A stretch of 64,000 nucleotides of DNA from SSSZ01 sp036732025 (GCA_036732025.1 DAINDE010000008.1:1-64000); one strand, 5' to 3'. Shown: positions 32,062-46,600, counted from the stretch's first letter. Numbers and translations are program-made. Notes: a model not told the origin generated them from the letters alone.

Positions 32062-33381
32062 ATGTTGCGCCTTTGCCTGACCTTCTTCATCGCCCTCGCC
32101 GCCACGCCGGCCCTGGCTGCCGGCGGGCCGGCGGTGGCCGGCATCCCCGTCGATTTCATCCTTTTTGCCTTGACGCTGCTGGGGGTGGCGCTGTTCCATA
32201 GCCATACCTTCCACGTGGCCCTGGCCGGCCTGGCCACCATCTCCCTCTACAAGATCGTCTTCACCGGCTTCAAGACCGGCGTCGGCGTGGCCGGCTTCCT
32301 GGCGCACCTGGGCCACGAGTGGGTGGTGCTGGCCAACCTCTTCTGCCTGCTCATGGGGTTCGCCCTCCTCGCCCGGCATTTCGAGAAGAGCCATGTGCCG
32401 GTAATCCTGCCCAAATACCTGCCGGACGACTGGCGGGGCGCCTTCCTCCTGCTGGTGATGGTGTGGTTCATCTCCAGCTTCCTCGACAACATCGCCGCCG
32501 CCCTCATCGGCGGCGCCATGGCCCACCAGCTCTTCAAGGCCCGGGTGCACATCGGCTACCTGGCAGCCATCGTCGCCGCCTCCAATGCCGGCGGCGCCTG
32601 GTCGGTGGTGGGCGACACCACCACCACCATGATGTGGATCGCCGGGGTCAGTCCGACCCAGGTGTTCGAAGCCATTGTCGCGTCCACGGTGGCCCTGGGC
32701 ATCACCGGCTACGTGGCGGCCAAGCAGCAGCACGCCTACTCGCCCATCCTCAGGAGCGCCCACGCCCATACCCGGGTGGATTGGGTGCGGGTGGGCATCG
32801 TGCTGCTCATCCTCGCCTTCGCCATCATTGCCAACGTCGTCATGAACACCCGCTTCCAGGCCCTGGCCGACAGCTTCCCGGCCATCGGCATCGCCGTCTG
32901 GGCGGCCATCCTGCTCACCGTCGGCCTGCGCCGGCCGGACTGGGAGGTGCTGCCGGAGAACCTCAAGGGCACCATCTTCCTCCTCTCCCTGGTCACCTGC
33001 GCCTCCATGATGCCGGTGGAGGAACTGCCGGCGGCTTCCCTCCTGACGGCCCTGGGCCTCGGGTTCGTCTCCGCTGTCTTCGACAACATCCCGCTCACCG
33101 CCCTGGCCCTCAAGCAGGGGGGCTACGACTGGGGCTTCCTGGCCTATGCCGTCGGTTTCGGTGGTTCCATGATCTGGTTCGGCTCCTCCGCCGGCGTGGC
33201 GCTTTCCAACATGTACCCGGAAGCCAAATCGGTGGGGCAGTGGCTGCGCCACGGCTGGCACGTGGCCCTGGCTTACGTGGTCGGCTTCGCGGTGATGGCG
33301 GCGGTGCTCGGCTGGCAACCCGAGGCGCCCCATCGGGCCGTGGCGGCGGAATCTTCCGCGGCCCCCGCCGCGATTCATTGA
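32062..33381 (+). CDS. NhaD/ArsB-superfamily sodium-proton antiporter
   Basis: A 439-residue inner-membrane transporter with 11-12 helices. The N-terminus may be a cleaved or uncleaved signal (MLRLCLTFFIALAATPALAA), a feature of NhaD. Diagnostic segments are WFISSFLDNIAAALIGGAMA and its second-half repeat GLGFVSAVFDNIPLTALALK, plus ASNAGGAWSVVGDTTTTMMW. The paired DN motifs in re-entrant positions fit the ion transporter superfamily, Na+/H+ antiport being likely. ATG 32062 follows AAGGAAA. The C-terminal 25 residues are Ala-rich and polar. Confidence 0.85.
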   Translation: MLRLCLTFFIALAATPALAAGGPAVAGIPVDFILFALTLLGVALFHSHTFHVALAGLATISLYKIVFTGFKTGVGVAGFLAHLGHEWVVLANLFCLLMGFALLARHFEKSHVPVILPKYLPDDWRGAFLLLVMVWFISSFLDNIAAALIGGAMAHQLFKARVHIGYLAAIVAASNAGGAWSVVGDTTTTMMWIAGVSPTQVFEAIVASTVALGITGYVAAKQQHAYSPILRSAHAHTRVDWVRVGIVLLILAFAIIANVVMNTRFQALADSFPAIGIAVWAAILLTVGLRRPDWEVLPENLKGTIFLLSLVTCASMMPVEELPAASLLTALGLGFVSAVFDNIPLTALALKQGGYDWGFLAYAVGFGGSMIWFGSSAGVALSNMYPEAKSVGQWLRHGWHVALAYVVGFAVMAAVLGWQPEAPHRAVAAESSAAPAAIH

Positions 33382-33423
33382 TATGACGGCTGGGCATGCT
33401 ATGCTCCAAGTCGGAGCGGAGCC

Positions 33424-38118
<4,695 letters not shown>

Positions 38119-38216
38119 AGCCGCCGTCAACCCCGGGGTTTCCCTGATGTGGCACCTGTCAACCGGTGGCCGGATTCCGCCATAATCGGGGTTCCCCAAA
38201 CCCGTTCCGCCCGACG

Positions 38217-39569
38217 ATGACCAGAATTCCCGCCATCCTGCTGCTGGCCTGCCTCGCTACGCCAGCCCTGGCCTCCGGCGCCGGCGTCGTCGGCGAAAAC
38301 CTGCTCTGGCTCGCCATGATCCTCATGGCCGCCCGCCTCTTCGCGCCGCTGGCCCAGCGCCTGGGCTTCCCCGCCGTCCTCGGCGAACTGCTGCTGGGCG
38401 TTCTCCTGGGCAATCTCTCGCTTCTCGGCTTCCATTATTTCGACTCGGTGGCGAAGGACCCCATCGTCGCCTTCCTGGCGGAGCTGGGGGTCATCGTCCT
38501 CCTCCTCCAGATCGGCCTGGAAACCCGCCTGGGCGACCTGGTGAAGGTGGGGGGCAAGGCCTTCCTCGTCGGCAGCGTCGGCATCGCCCTGCCTTTCCTC
38601 TTCGGCGCCTGGCTGGTGGGGCCGCTGCTGCTGCCGGGCAAGCCGGACAACGCCTATCTGTTCCTCGGCGCCACCCTCGCCGCCACATCCGTCGGCATCA
38701 CCGGCCGCGTCTTCCGCGACCTGGGCCGTCTGGGCATGGCCGAGGCCCGCATCGTGCTGGGTGCCGCGGTGATCGACGACGTCCTCGGCCTGGTCATCCT
38801 GGCCGTGGTGTCCAGCCTGGTCCAGGCGGGGACGGTGAGCCTGGGCGAGGTGGGCTGGATCATCGCCAAGGCGGTCCTGTTCCTGGGGGGCTCCATCCTC
38901 GTCGGCCGGGCCGTGGCCCCCCATTCGTCGCGCTGGCTGGCCCGCCTCGACAGCGGCCATTCCATGCTCTTCGCCCAGGTGCTGGCCACCGGCCTGTTCC
39001 TCGCCTGGCTGGCCCACGTCATCGGGCTGGCCCCCATCATCGGCGCCTTCGCCGCCGGACTCCTCTTCGAACCGGTCTTCCTCAAGGAATTCGAGACGCC
39101 CAAGGTGGTACAGGACATCGAGCCCCTGCTGCCGGCGGAAAACCGCGACAGCCTGGTGGCGAACATCCGGGCGGCCCTGGCCAGGCATGCCAGCCACCAG
39201 CATGAGCACATGATCGAGCCCATCGGCTATTTCTTCGTGCCGGTCTTCTTTGTCCTCACCGGCATGCAGGTGGACCTGTCCACCCTGGCCGACCCGGGCC
39301 TGGTCGCCGTCGCCCTGGGGGTGACCGCGGCCGCCGTGCTGGGCAAACTCCTCGCCGGTTTCGCCGCCGGTCGCGGGCACAACCCCTGGATCGTCGGCTG
39401 GGGCATGGTGCCCCGGGGCGAGGTGGGCCTCATCTTCGCCATGGTGGGCAAGCAATTGGGGGTGATGAGCGAGGCCATGTTCTCGGTCATCGTCATCATG
39501 GTCATTCTCACCACCCTCATCACGCCGCCGGTGCTGACCGCGCTGCTGCGCCGCCGGTACAAGGGCTGA
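38217..39569 (+). CDS. CPA2-family sodium/proton or potassium/proton antiporter
   Basis: A 450-residue inner-membrane antiporter without a TrkA domain. The N-terminus (MTRIPAILLLACLATPALAS) looks like a signal sequence or first helix. Core motifs are LGELLLGVLLGNLSLLGF, ELGVIVLLLQIGLETRLGDL, LGATLAATSVGITGRVF and VLGAAVIDDVLGLVIL; the DD pair is the ion-binding site of electrogenic members (NapA type), whereas the KefB-like proteins at 28593 and 61107 have QD there. A His-rich insert (ARHASHQHEHM, about 322) lies in a cytoplasmic loop. ATG 38217 is preferred for the hydrophobic N-terminus that follows. Confidence 0.85.
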   Translation: MTRIPAILLLACLATPALASGAGVVGENLLWLAMILMAARLFAPLAQRLGFPAVLGELLLGVLLGNLSLLGFHYFDSVAKDPIVAFLAELGVIVLLLQIGLETRLGDLVKVGGKAFLVGSVGIALPFLFGAWLVGPLLLPGKPDNAYLFLGATLAATSVGITGRVFRDLGRLGMAEARIVLGAAVIDDVLGLVILAVVSSLVQAGTVSLGEVGWIIAKAVLFLGGSILVGRAVAPHSSRWLARLDSGHSMLFAQVLATGLFLAWLAHVIGLAPIIGAFAAGLLFEPVFLKEFETPKVVQDIEPLLPAENRDSLVANIRAALARHASHQHEHMIEPIGYFFVPVFFVLTGMQVDLSTLADPGLVAVALGVTAAAVLGKLLAGFAAGRGHNPWIVGWGMVPRGEVGLIFAMVGKQLGVMSEAMFSVIVIMVILTTLITPPVLTALLRRRYKG

Positions 39570-39620
39570 CCGCCGGCCCGCCGCCACGAACCCGTTCAAC
39601 CACTACCGCAGGAGAAGAAG

Positions 39621-39932
39621 ATGAACAAGAAACTATCCGGATGCCTCGCCGCCGCGTTGCTGGTCGCCGCCACCGGCGCCCTGGCTTCGGAGGACCTGGC
39701 CAAGAGCAAGAACTGCCTGGGCTGCCACACCGTCGACAAGAAGCTGGTGGGGCCGAGCTACAAGGATATCGCCAAGCGGCGGGCCAGCGAAAAAGGGGCC
39801 GAGGCGGCCCTGGCGGGCAAGATCATGACCGGCAGCAAGGGGGAGGGGGGCGGGCCGGTGATGCCGGCCAACGCGGCAGTGAGCGATGCCGAGGCGGCGA
39901 CCCTGGCCAAGTGGATCCTCACCCTCAAATAA
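39621..39932 (+). CDS. Class I cytochrome c (c-551/c5-like)
   Basis: A 103-residue periplasmic electron carrier. A signal peptide (about 1-22, cut after GALA) precedes a mature protein of some 80 residues. The haem is attached at CLGCH and the axial Met is in GGGPVMPANAAV, the usual layout of bacterial c-551 cytochromes. AGGAGAAG precedes ATG 39621. It would shuttle electrons to a terminal oxidase or reductase, but no partner gene adjoins it. A strong GC hairpin follows. Confidence 0.9.
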   Translation: MNKKLSGCLAAALLVAATGALASEDLAKSKNCLGCHTVDKKLVGPSYKDIAKRRASEKGAEAALAGKIMTGSKGEGGGPVMPANAAVSDAEAATLAKWILTLK

Positions 39933-39946
39933 AGACCCGTTACCGC

Positions 39947-39977
39947 CCGCCCCGCGGCTCCCGAGGCCGCGGGGCGG
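39947..39977 (+). terminator. GC-rich hairpin after cytochrome c gene
   Basis: A perfect 12-bp stem (CCGCCCCGCGGC with GCCGCGGGGCGG) and a 7-nt loop begin 14 bp after the cytochrome stop. There is no T-run behind it, so termination strength is uncertain. It ends 10 bp before the MFS gene's ATG and could also shield that gene's leader. Confidence 0.6.
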
Positions 39978-39987
39978 CTGATACTGC

Positions 39988-41265
39988 ATGACTACCCCAT
40001 CCCCCGCCCCCTCGCGCCGGCGCTGGATCGTCCTCGGCGTCGTCGCCGTGGCCTACGTGCTGTCCTTCTTCCAGCGCTTCGCCCCGGCCGGCATTGCCCA
40101 GGACCTGGCTGCCGCCTTTCAGACCTCCGCCGCCTCCCTGGGCGTGCTGGCGGCCACCTATTTCTACGTCTATACGGTGATGCAGATTCCCACCGGCGTC
40201 CTGGTGGATACCCTGGGACCGCGGCGCATCCTTTTCCTTGGCGGCTTGGTGGGCGGGGCCGGCAGCCTCATCTTCGGGCTCGCCCCCAGCCTGGAAGTAG
40301 CCCTGGCCGGCCGGACCCTGGTGGGCCTGGGGGTGTCGGTGACCTTCATCGCCATGTTGAAGATCATCGCCGTGTGGTTCGAGGAGAACCGTTTCGCTAC
40401 CCTGGTCGGGGCATCGATGCTCGTCGGCAACCTGGGGTCGGTGCTGGCCGGGGCGCCGCTTTCCGCCCTGGCCCAGGCCGCCGGCTGGCGGGGCGTGTTC
40501 GTCGGCGTCGGCGCCGTCTCGGTGGTCATGGGCCTCCTCTGCTGGCTGCTGGTGCGCGATCGTCCCACTCCGGCGGGGGAGGGCGGCAACCGGCCCCGCT
40601 TCGACCGCACCGTCGTCCTCGGCGGGCTCCTGTCCGTGCTGCGCAACCGCGACACCTGGCCGGCGGCCCTGGTCAACCTGGGCATGTCCGGCAGCTTCTT
40701 CACCTTCGGCGGCCTCTGGGCCATGCCCTTCCTCACCCAGGCCCTGGGGCTCACCCGGGCCGTGGCCTCGGTGCACCTGTCCCTCTATTTCGCCGGCTTT
40801 GCCATCGGCTGCCTGGTCATCGGCAGCATTTCCGACCGCCTCGGCCGGCGCAAGCCGGTGGTCATCGTCGGCTCCCACCTCTACGGCCTGATCTGGCTGG
40901 TCTGGCTGAGCGGCGTGGCGCCCCCCCTGTGGGCGAGTTACGCCCTTTTCGCCGCCATGGGCCTCACCACCGCCAGCTTCTCCCTGACCTGGGCCTGCGC
41001 CAAGGAGGTCAATCCGCCGTTGCTGTCGGGCATGTCCACCTCGGTGGCCAATATGGGCGGCTTCCTGGCGGGGGCCATCCTGCAGCCCCTGGTGGGCTGG
41101 GTCATGGACCTCCACTGGCAGGGCGGCATGGCCAACGGCGTGCGGGTCTATTCGGTGGACGATTTCCGCTGGGGGCTCGCCCTGGTGGCCGCCGCCGCCT
41201 GGTTTGGCGCCGCCGCCGCCTGGCGCATCCGGGAGACCCGCTGCCGTAATATCTGGCAGGGCTGA
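39988..41265 (+). CDS. MFS transporter
   Basis: A 425-residue inner-membrane permease with 12 predicted helices in two six-helix halves. The loop 2-3 signature is GVLVDTLGPRRILFLGGLVG, with its echo SISDRLGRRKPVVIVGSHL in the second half. Overall style is that of the small-solute/oxyanion-anion cation symport branch, but the substrate cannot be inferred. ATG 39988 has no convincing ribosome site and lies right after a hairpin, so a downstream start cannot be excluded. The C-terminal tail is short and polar. Confidence 0.82.
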   Translation: MTTPSPAPSRRRWIVLGVVAVAYVLSFFQRFAPAGIAQDLAAAFQTSAASLGVLAATYFYVYTVMQIPTGVLVDTLGPRRILFLGGLVGGAGSLIFGLAPSLEVALAGRTLVGLGVSVTFIAMLKIIAVWFEENRFATLVGASMLVGNLGSVLAGAPLSALAQAAGWRGVFVGVGAVSVVMGLLCWLLVRDRPTPAGEGGNRPRFDRTVVLGGLLSVLRNRDTWPAALVNLGMSGSFFTFGGLWAMPFLTQALGLTRAVASVHLSLYFAGFAIGCLVIGSISDRLGRRKPVVIVGSHLYGLIWLVWLSGVAPPLWASYALFAAMGLTTASFSLTWACAKEVNPPLLSGMSTSVANMGGFLAGAILQPLVGWVMDLHWQGGMANGVRVYSVDDFRWGLALVAAAAWFGAAAAWRIRETRCRNIWQG

Positions 41266-41301
41266 GCAGCCGCGGAGGGTGCGTGAGCGCCTTGCTGCGC
41301 C

Positions 41302-41329
41302 ATAAATATTAGTTTATGCTTATATTTAT
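41302..41329. promoter_or_regulatory. AT-rich inverted repeat at the start of the SQR-RND operon
   Basis: ATAAATAT (41302-41309) and ATATTTAT (41322-41329) are perfect reverse complements with a 12-bp spacer, in an AT island within GC-rich DNA. TTGCTG (41292-41297) and TATGCT (41315-41320), 17 bp apart, could be -35 and -10 boxes; the transcript would then begin at about 41328, the A of the ATG. Such AT-rich palindromes over promoters are typical operators of ArsR/SmtB-type repressors, but no repressor gene is adjacent. Confidence 0.5.
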
Positions 41330-42308
41330 GAAAACGCATATCCTGCCCGCGCTGTTTCTTGCCCTGGCTGTCGCCGTCCGTGCCGACCCCTTGCCGGTGG
41401 TGGCGGTGCAGCCCCATGCCGTGGCCGTCACCTTCCCGGCCGAGGCCGTGGTGGAGGCGGTGCAGCAGGCCACGGTGGCGGCCCAGGTGGCGGGCCGGGT
41501 GGTGGAGGTGAAGGCGGATGCGGGGCAGGCGGTGAAGAAGGGCGAGGTGCTGATGCGTCTCGACGCCCGCGAGGCGGTGGAAGCCGCCGCCGCCGCCCAG
41601 GCCCAGTACATCAACGCCAAGGCCGCCTTCGAGCGCGCCCGGAGCCTGCAGCAGCAGAAATTCGTCAGCCAGGCTGCCGTGGACAAGGCCAAGGCCGATT
41701 TCGACGCCGCCGCCGCCGGCCGCAGCGCCGCCTCGGCCGGCCAGAGCCATGCCACCATCGTCGCCCCCATCACCGGCATCGTCGCCCGCCGCCACACCGA
41801 GCTGGGGGAGATGGCCAACCTGGGCAAGCCCCTGTTCTCCCTCTACGAGCCGGGCGGGCTGCGGGTGACGGCCAGCATCCCGCAATACCGCCTGCCCGCC
41901 TTGCGCGGGGTCAAGGGCGCCAAGGTGGAGTTTCCCGAACTGGGCAAGTGGGTCGATGCCACCGCCGTCAACGTGCTGCCGACGGCGGACGCGGCCACCC
42001 ATGTCTCCCAGGTGCGGGTCAATCTGCCGCCCGTGGCGGAGGCGACGCCGGGCATGTTCGCCCGCGTCCATTTCGTCATCGGCGAGGCGGAGAAGCTGAC
42101 GGTGCCGGCCGCCGCCGTGGTGCGGCGGGGCGAGGTGGCGGCGGTCTACGTGCAGGGGGCGGAGGGGCGCCTCGGCCTGCGGCAGTTGCGCCTGGGCGAA
42201 ACCGTCGGCGCCGGCGAGATCGAGGTGCTGGCCGGGCTGGCCCCCGGGGAAAAGGTTGTCGTCGATGCGGTGAAGGCCGGCATCGCGCAGAAGCAGAACA
42301 CAAAATAA
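41328..42308 (+). CDS. RND efflux periplasmic adaptor (membrane fusion protein)
   Basis: A 326-residue periplasmic adaptor that links an RND pump to an outer-membrane channel. A signal peptide (MKTHILPALFLALAVAVRA) is followed by a split lipoyl domain (QATVAAQVAGRVVEVKADAG and SHATIVAPITGIVARRHTEL) around a short alpha-hairpin with SLQQQKFVSQAAVDKAKADF, then a beta-barrel. ATG 41328 is chosen because the signal peptide begins there; ATG 41316 is an alternative. Neither has a Shine-Dalgarno sequence, which fits leaderless translation. The cognate pump gene lies two genes downstream, with SQR between. No outer-membrane factor gene is present. Confidence 0.85.
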   Translation: MKTHILPALFLALAVAVRADPLPVVAVQPHAVAVTFPAEAVVEAVQQATVAAQVAGRVVEVKADAGQAVKKGEVLMRLDAREAVEAAAAAQAQYINAKAAFERARSLQQQKFVSQAAVDKAKADFDAAAAGRSAASAGQSHATIVAPITGIVARRHTELGEMANLGKPLFSLYEPGGLRVTASIPQYRLPALRGVKGAKVEFPELGKWVDATAVNVLPTADAATHVSQVRVNLPPVAEATPGMFARVHFVIGEAEKLTVPAAAVVRRGEVAAVYVQGAEGRLGLRQLRLGETVGAGEIEVLAGLAPGEKVVVDAVKAGIAQKQNTK

Positions 42309-42359
42309 GCGGCACGGCGAAGCCGCAGGTTGTCCCACCATCGTTGAGGAGAGATCTGT

Positions 42360-43634
42360 ATGGCACACGTCGTGATCATTGGCAGCGGCCTGGGCGGTAT
42401 GACCATGGCCTTCGAGATGCGGGAAAACGCCCGTCCCGAGGACCGCATCACCGTCGTTTCCAACAACCCGAAATTCCACTTCGTCCCTTCCAACCCCTGG
42501 GTGGCGGTGAACTGGCGCCAGCGCGAGGAAATCGAGCTGGAGGCTGGCCCCCTCCTGGAGCGGAAGAAGATCGGCTTCATCCCGGTGGGGGTGAAGCGCG
42601 TCCATCCCGAGCGCAACCAGCTCGAACTGGACGACGGCCGCAGCGTCGATTACGACTTCCTCATCGTCTCCACCGGCCCCAAGCTGGCCTTCGACGAGAT
42701 CGAGGGGCTGGGGCCTAAGGGGCACACCCAGTCCATCTGCCACGTGGACCATGCCGTCGAGGCCGAAAAGGCGTGGCGGGAGTTCGTGCAGGACCCCGGC
42801 CCCATCGTCGTCGGCGCCGTGCAGGGGGCTTCCTGCTTCGGCCCCGCCTACGAGTTCGCCATGATCATGGAGACCGACCTGCGCCGGCGCAAGATCCGCG
42901 ACCGGGTGCCCATGACCTTCGTCACCGCCGAACCCTACATCGGCCACCTGGGCCTGGGCGGCGTCGGCGACTCCAAGGGCTTGATGGAATCCACCTTCCG
43001 CAGCAAGCACATCAAGTGGATCTGCAACGCCAAGGTGACCAGGGTGGAAGCGGGCAAGATGTTCGTCACCGAGCACGACGACGAAGGCAAGCCGAAGAAG
43101 GACCACGAGCTGCCCTTCAAGTATTCGATGATGCTGCCGGCCTTCAAGGGCGTCGACGCCGTGTTCGGGGTCGAGGGCCTGAGCAACCCCCGGGGCTTCA
43201 TTCCCATCGACGCCTTCCAGCGTAACCCCAAGTACCCGAACGTGTACGCCATCGGCGTCTGCGTCGCCATCCCGCCGGTGGAAGCGACGCCGATTCCCAC
43301 CGGGACGCCCAAGACCGGCTACATGATCGAGTCCATGGTCACCGCCACGGCCAAGAACATCCGCGCCGTGCTGGAGGGCAAGGAACCGACCCGCAAGGCC
43401 ACCTGGAACGCCGTCTGCCTCGCCGACTTCGGCGACACCGGCGCCGCCTTCGTCGCCCTGCCGCAGATCCCGCCCCGCAACGTGAGCTGGTTCGGCGAGG
43501 GCAAGTGGGTGCACCTGGCCAAGGTGGGTTTCGAAAAGTATTTCATGCACAAGCTGAAGAAGGGCACCAGCGAGACGGTCTATGAAAAGCTGGTCATGGA
43601 CGCCCTGGGCATCCTGAAATTGAAAGGACATTGA
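42360..43634 (+). CDS. sqr: Sulfide:quinone oxidoreductase
   Basis: A 424-residue membrane-bound flavoprotein that oxidises sulfide to sulfane sulfur and reduces quinone. The FAD motif is VVIIGSGLGGM (4-14). All three redox-active cysteines of the well-studied acidithiobacillus-type SQR have counterparts: C127 in QSICHVDHA, C159 in GASCFGPAYE and C353 in NAVCLADFG. YIGHLGLGGVGDSKG and IPPVETTP-like IPPVEATPIPTGTPKTGYM also match, as does the C-terminal membrane-anchoring region WVHLAKVGFEKYFMHKL. AGGAGAG lies about 10 bases before ATG 42360. It is embedded between the RND adaptor and pump genes, an unusual place for an SQR. Confidence 0.92.
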   Translation: MAHVVIIGSGLGGMTMAFEMRENARPEDRITVVSNNPKFHFVPSNPWVAVNWRQREEIELEAGPLLERKKIGFIPVGVKRVHPERNQLELDDGRSVDYDFLIVSTGPKLAFDEIEGLGPKGHTQSICHVDHAVEAEKAWREFVQDPGPIVVGAVQGASCFGPAYEFAMIMETDLRRRKIRDRVPMTFVTAEPYIGHLGLGGVGDSKGLMESTFRSKHIKWICNAKVTRVEAGKMFVTEHDDEGKPKKDHELPFKYSMMLPAFKGVDAVFGVEGLSNPRGFIPIDAFQRNPKYPNVYAIGVCVAIPPVEATPIPTGTPKTGYMIESMVTATAKNIRAVLEGKEPTRKATWNAVCLADFGDTGAAFVALPQIPPRNVSWFGEGKWVHLAKVGFEKYFMHKLKKGTSETVYEKLVMDALGILKLKGH

Positions 43635-43640
43635 CGTTTG

Positions 43641-46600
43641 ATGGGTATTTCCGGCCGCATCGCCAAGCTCTTCCTCCAGTCGCGGATGACGCCGCTGCTG
43701 GCGATCGTGGCATTCCTCCTGGGCCTCTTCGCCACCCTGGTGACGCCCCGGGAGGAGGAGCCCCAGATCGACGTGACCATGGCCGACGTGCTGGTGGCCT
43801 TCCCCGGCGCCTCGGCCAAGGACGTGGAGAATCTGGTGGCACGGCCGGGGGAGCAAGTGCTCTCGCGCATGCATGGCGTCGAGCACGTCTATTCCGTGTC
43901 GCGGCCGGGCATGGCGGTGATCACCGTGCAGTTCGACGTGGGGGTGAAATACAACGACGCTGTGGTGCGCCTCTACGACACCGTCCATTCCCATCGCGAC
44001 TGGCTGCCCCCCAACCTCGGCGTGGCGGAACCGGTGATCAAGCCCAAGGGCATCGACGACGTGCCCATCGTCGGCCTGACCTTCTGGACCCGGGATGCCG
44101 CCCGTTCCGCCTTCGACCTGCAGCAGGTGGCGCGGGCCGTCGAGATCGAGCTGAAGCGCATCAAGGGCACCCGCGACGTGTCGACGATCGGTGGGCCGGA
44201 CCACGTCATCCGCGTGCAGATGGACACTGAACGCATGAACGCCTTCGGCGTCACCCCCCAGGATCTGGCCGGTGCACTGAAGGTTTCCAACGCCCTGCAG
44301 TCCTCCGGCAGCCTGGTGAGTGGCAACCGGGACGTGCTGGTGCAGACCGGCACCTACCTGGAATCCGCCGCCGACGTGAAGCAACTGGTGGTGGCCGTGC
44401 GCGAGGGCAAGCCGGTATTCATGAGCGACGTGGCCAAGGTCGAGGACGGCGCCGACCAGCCGACGCGCTACGTCTGGTTCGGCACCCAGGAGGGCGAACT
44501 GCCCGCCGTCACCCTGCAGCTTTCCAAGCAGCCCGGGGTCAATGCGGCGGACGTCGCCAACGCCACCTTGAAGCGCATCGACGACCTCAAGGGCACCGTT
44601 ATCCCCGAGGGCGTCGAGGTCACGGTCACCCGCAACTACGGCGAAACGGCCACCGAGAAGGCCCAGAAGCTTATCGGCAAGCTGGCCTTCGCCACCGCCT
44701 TCGTCGTGCTCCTGGTCTTTTTCGCCCTCGGCAAGCGGGAGGCGGTCATCGTCGGCGTCGCCGTCTCCCTGACCCTGGCCGCCACCCTCTTCGCCTCCTG
44801 GGCCTGGGGTTTCACCCTCAACCGGGTGTCGCTCTTCGCCCTGATCTTCTCCATCGGCATCCTGGTGGACGACGCCATCGTGGTGGTCGAGAACATCCAC
44901 CGCTGGCAGGCCCTGCACCCCGACAAGCCGCTGCTCGAACTCATCCCGCCGGCGGTGGACGAGGTGGGCGGGCCCACCATCCTGGCTACCTTTACGGTCA
45001 TCGCCGCCCTCCTGCCCATGGCCTTCGTCACCGGCCTCATGGGGCCGTACATGAGCCCCATCCCCATCAACTCGTCCATGGGCATGGCCATCTCCCTGGC
45101 CGTGGCCTTCGTGGTGACGCCCTGGCTGGCGGGCAAGCTGCTGGGTGGGGATCAGCATAAGTCCCTCCCCCTTCAAGGGGGGCGAAGCGGGGATTTCGCG
45201 GAGCACCGCTCCGCGCCCGCGCAGCCGGTCGGGCATGCAGGCCCGGCCGTGGGCGGACAGGAGGGGGATGGGGGAGCGGAATGCCAAGGCGGACAGGGTG
45301 TTGGAACCACCGTTTTCCCCCACCCCCACCCCAACCCTCCCCTTGAAGGGGAGGGAGTTGTTTCGCCCCGTTCCCTCGACGCCTACCTAGACACCACCTT
45401 CCGCAAGCTGCTGACACCCTTCCTCGACGAGGCCAAGGGCCGGGCCATGCGGATCAAGTTGGGCATCGCCATCGTCTTCCTCATTCTCGGTTCCGTATCG
45501 CTGGCCTACTTCCAGCTCGTCGTGCTGAAGATGCTGCCCTTCGACAACAAGAGCGAATTCCAGGTGGTGCTGGACATGCCGGTGGGCACGCCGGTGGAGG
45601 AAACCGCCCGGGTGCTGCACGAAATTGGCGCCGAGCTGGCCCAGGTGGAGGAGGTCACCAATTACCAGGCCTATGCCGGCACCGCCTCGCCCATCAACTT
45701 CAACGGCCTGGTGCGCCAGTACTACCTGCGGGGCTTGCCGGAGCAGGGCGACATCCAGGTGAACCTGGCCGACAAGCACCACCGCTCCCGCAGCAGCCAC
45801 GCCATCGCGGTTTCCGTGCGCGAATCGGTAGAAGCCATCGGCAAGAAGTTCGGCGGCAACGCCAAAGTTGTCGAGGTGCCGCCGGGACCGCCGGTGCTGT
45901 CGCCCATCGTCGCCGAGATCTACGGTCCCGATTACCCGGGCCAGATCGCGGTAGGCAAGCAGGTGCGCACTGCTTTCGAAAAGACGCCGGACCTGGTGGC
46001 GGTGGACGACACCATCCAGGCCGACGCCAAGAAGACCGTGCTCCACGTGCTGCAGAGCAAGGCCGCCCTCCTGGGCGTGGCCCAGAGCGACATCGTCGAG
46101 GTGGTGGGCCTGGGGCTGGCCGGCCAGGACGTGACGCCGGCCCACAACGCCGATTCCAAGTTCGAGATTCCCGTCCGGGTCACCCTGCCGGCGGAAAAGC
46201 AATCCAGCCTCGATGCGCTCCTGAAGCTCAAGGTCCGTTCCCGGGAGGGACGGCTGGTGCCGGTTTCGGAATTGGTCGAGGTCCGCGAGCAGCCGCGGGA
46301 GAAGGCCATCTACCACAAGGATCTGCTGCCGGTGGTCTATGTGGTAGGTGACACCGGAGGCAAACTCGATTCGCCCCTCTACGGCATGTTCGACGTGCGC
46401 TCCAAGATCAACGGCATGGCGCTGAAGGAGGGCGGTACCCTGGGTGAGTGGTTCATTCGCCAGCCCAACGACCCCTATGCCGGTTTTTCGGTAAAGTGGG
46501 ACGGCGAGTGGAAGGTCACCTACGAAACCTTCCGCGACATGGGGCTTGCTTATGGCGTCGGCCTCATCCTCATCTACCTGCTGGTGGTGGCCCACTTCGG

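Noticed and set aside
39947..39977. The strong GC hairpin considered as part of a tRNA or small RNA
   Set aside because: No cloverleaf, anticodon arm or promoter is apparent; it fits a terminator after the cytochrome gene.
41148..45329. A very long open frame (about 1390 codons) on the minus strand opposite the SQR-RND operon
   Set aside because: It mirrors high-GC coding sequence on the plus strand, is extremely rich in Gly, His and Asp with no domain, and the plus-strand genes are unambiguous.
45161..45372. Pump gene considered broken (pseudogene) because of the internal repeat
   Set aside because: The frame is uninterrupted and both halves keep their motifs, so a full-length protein is possible.
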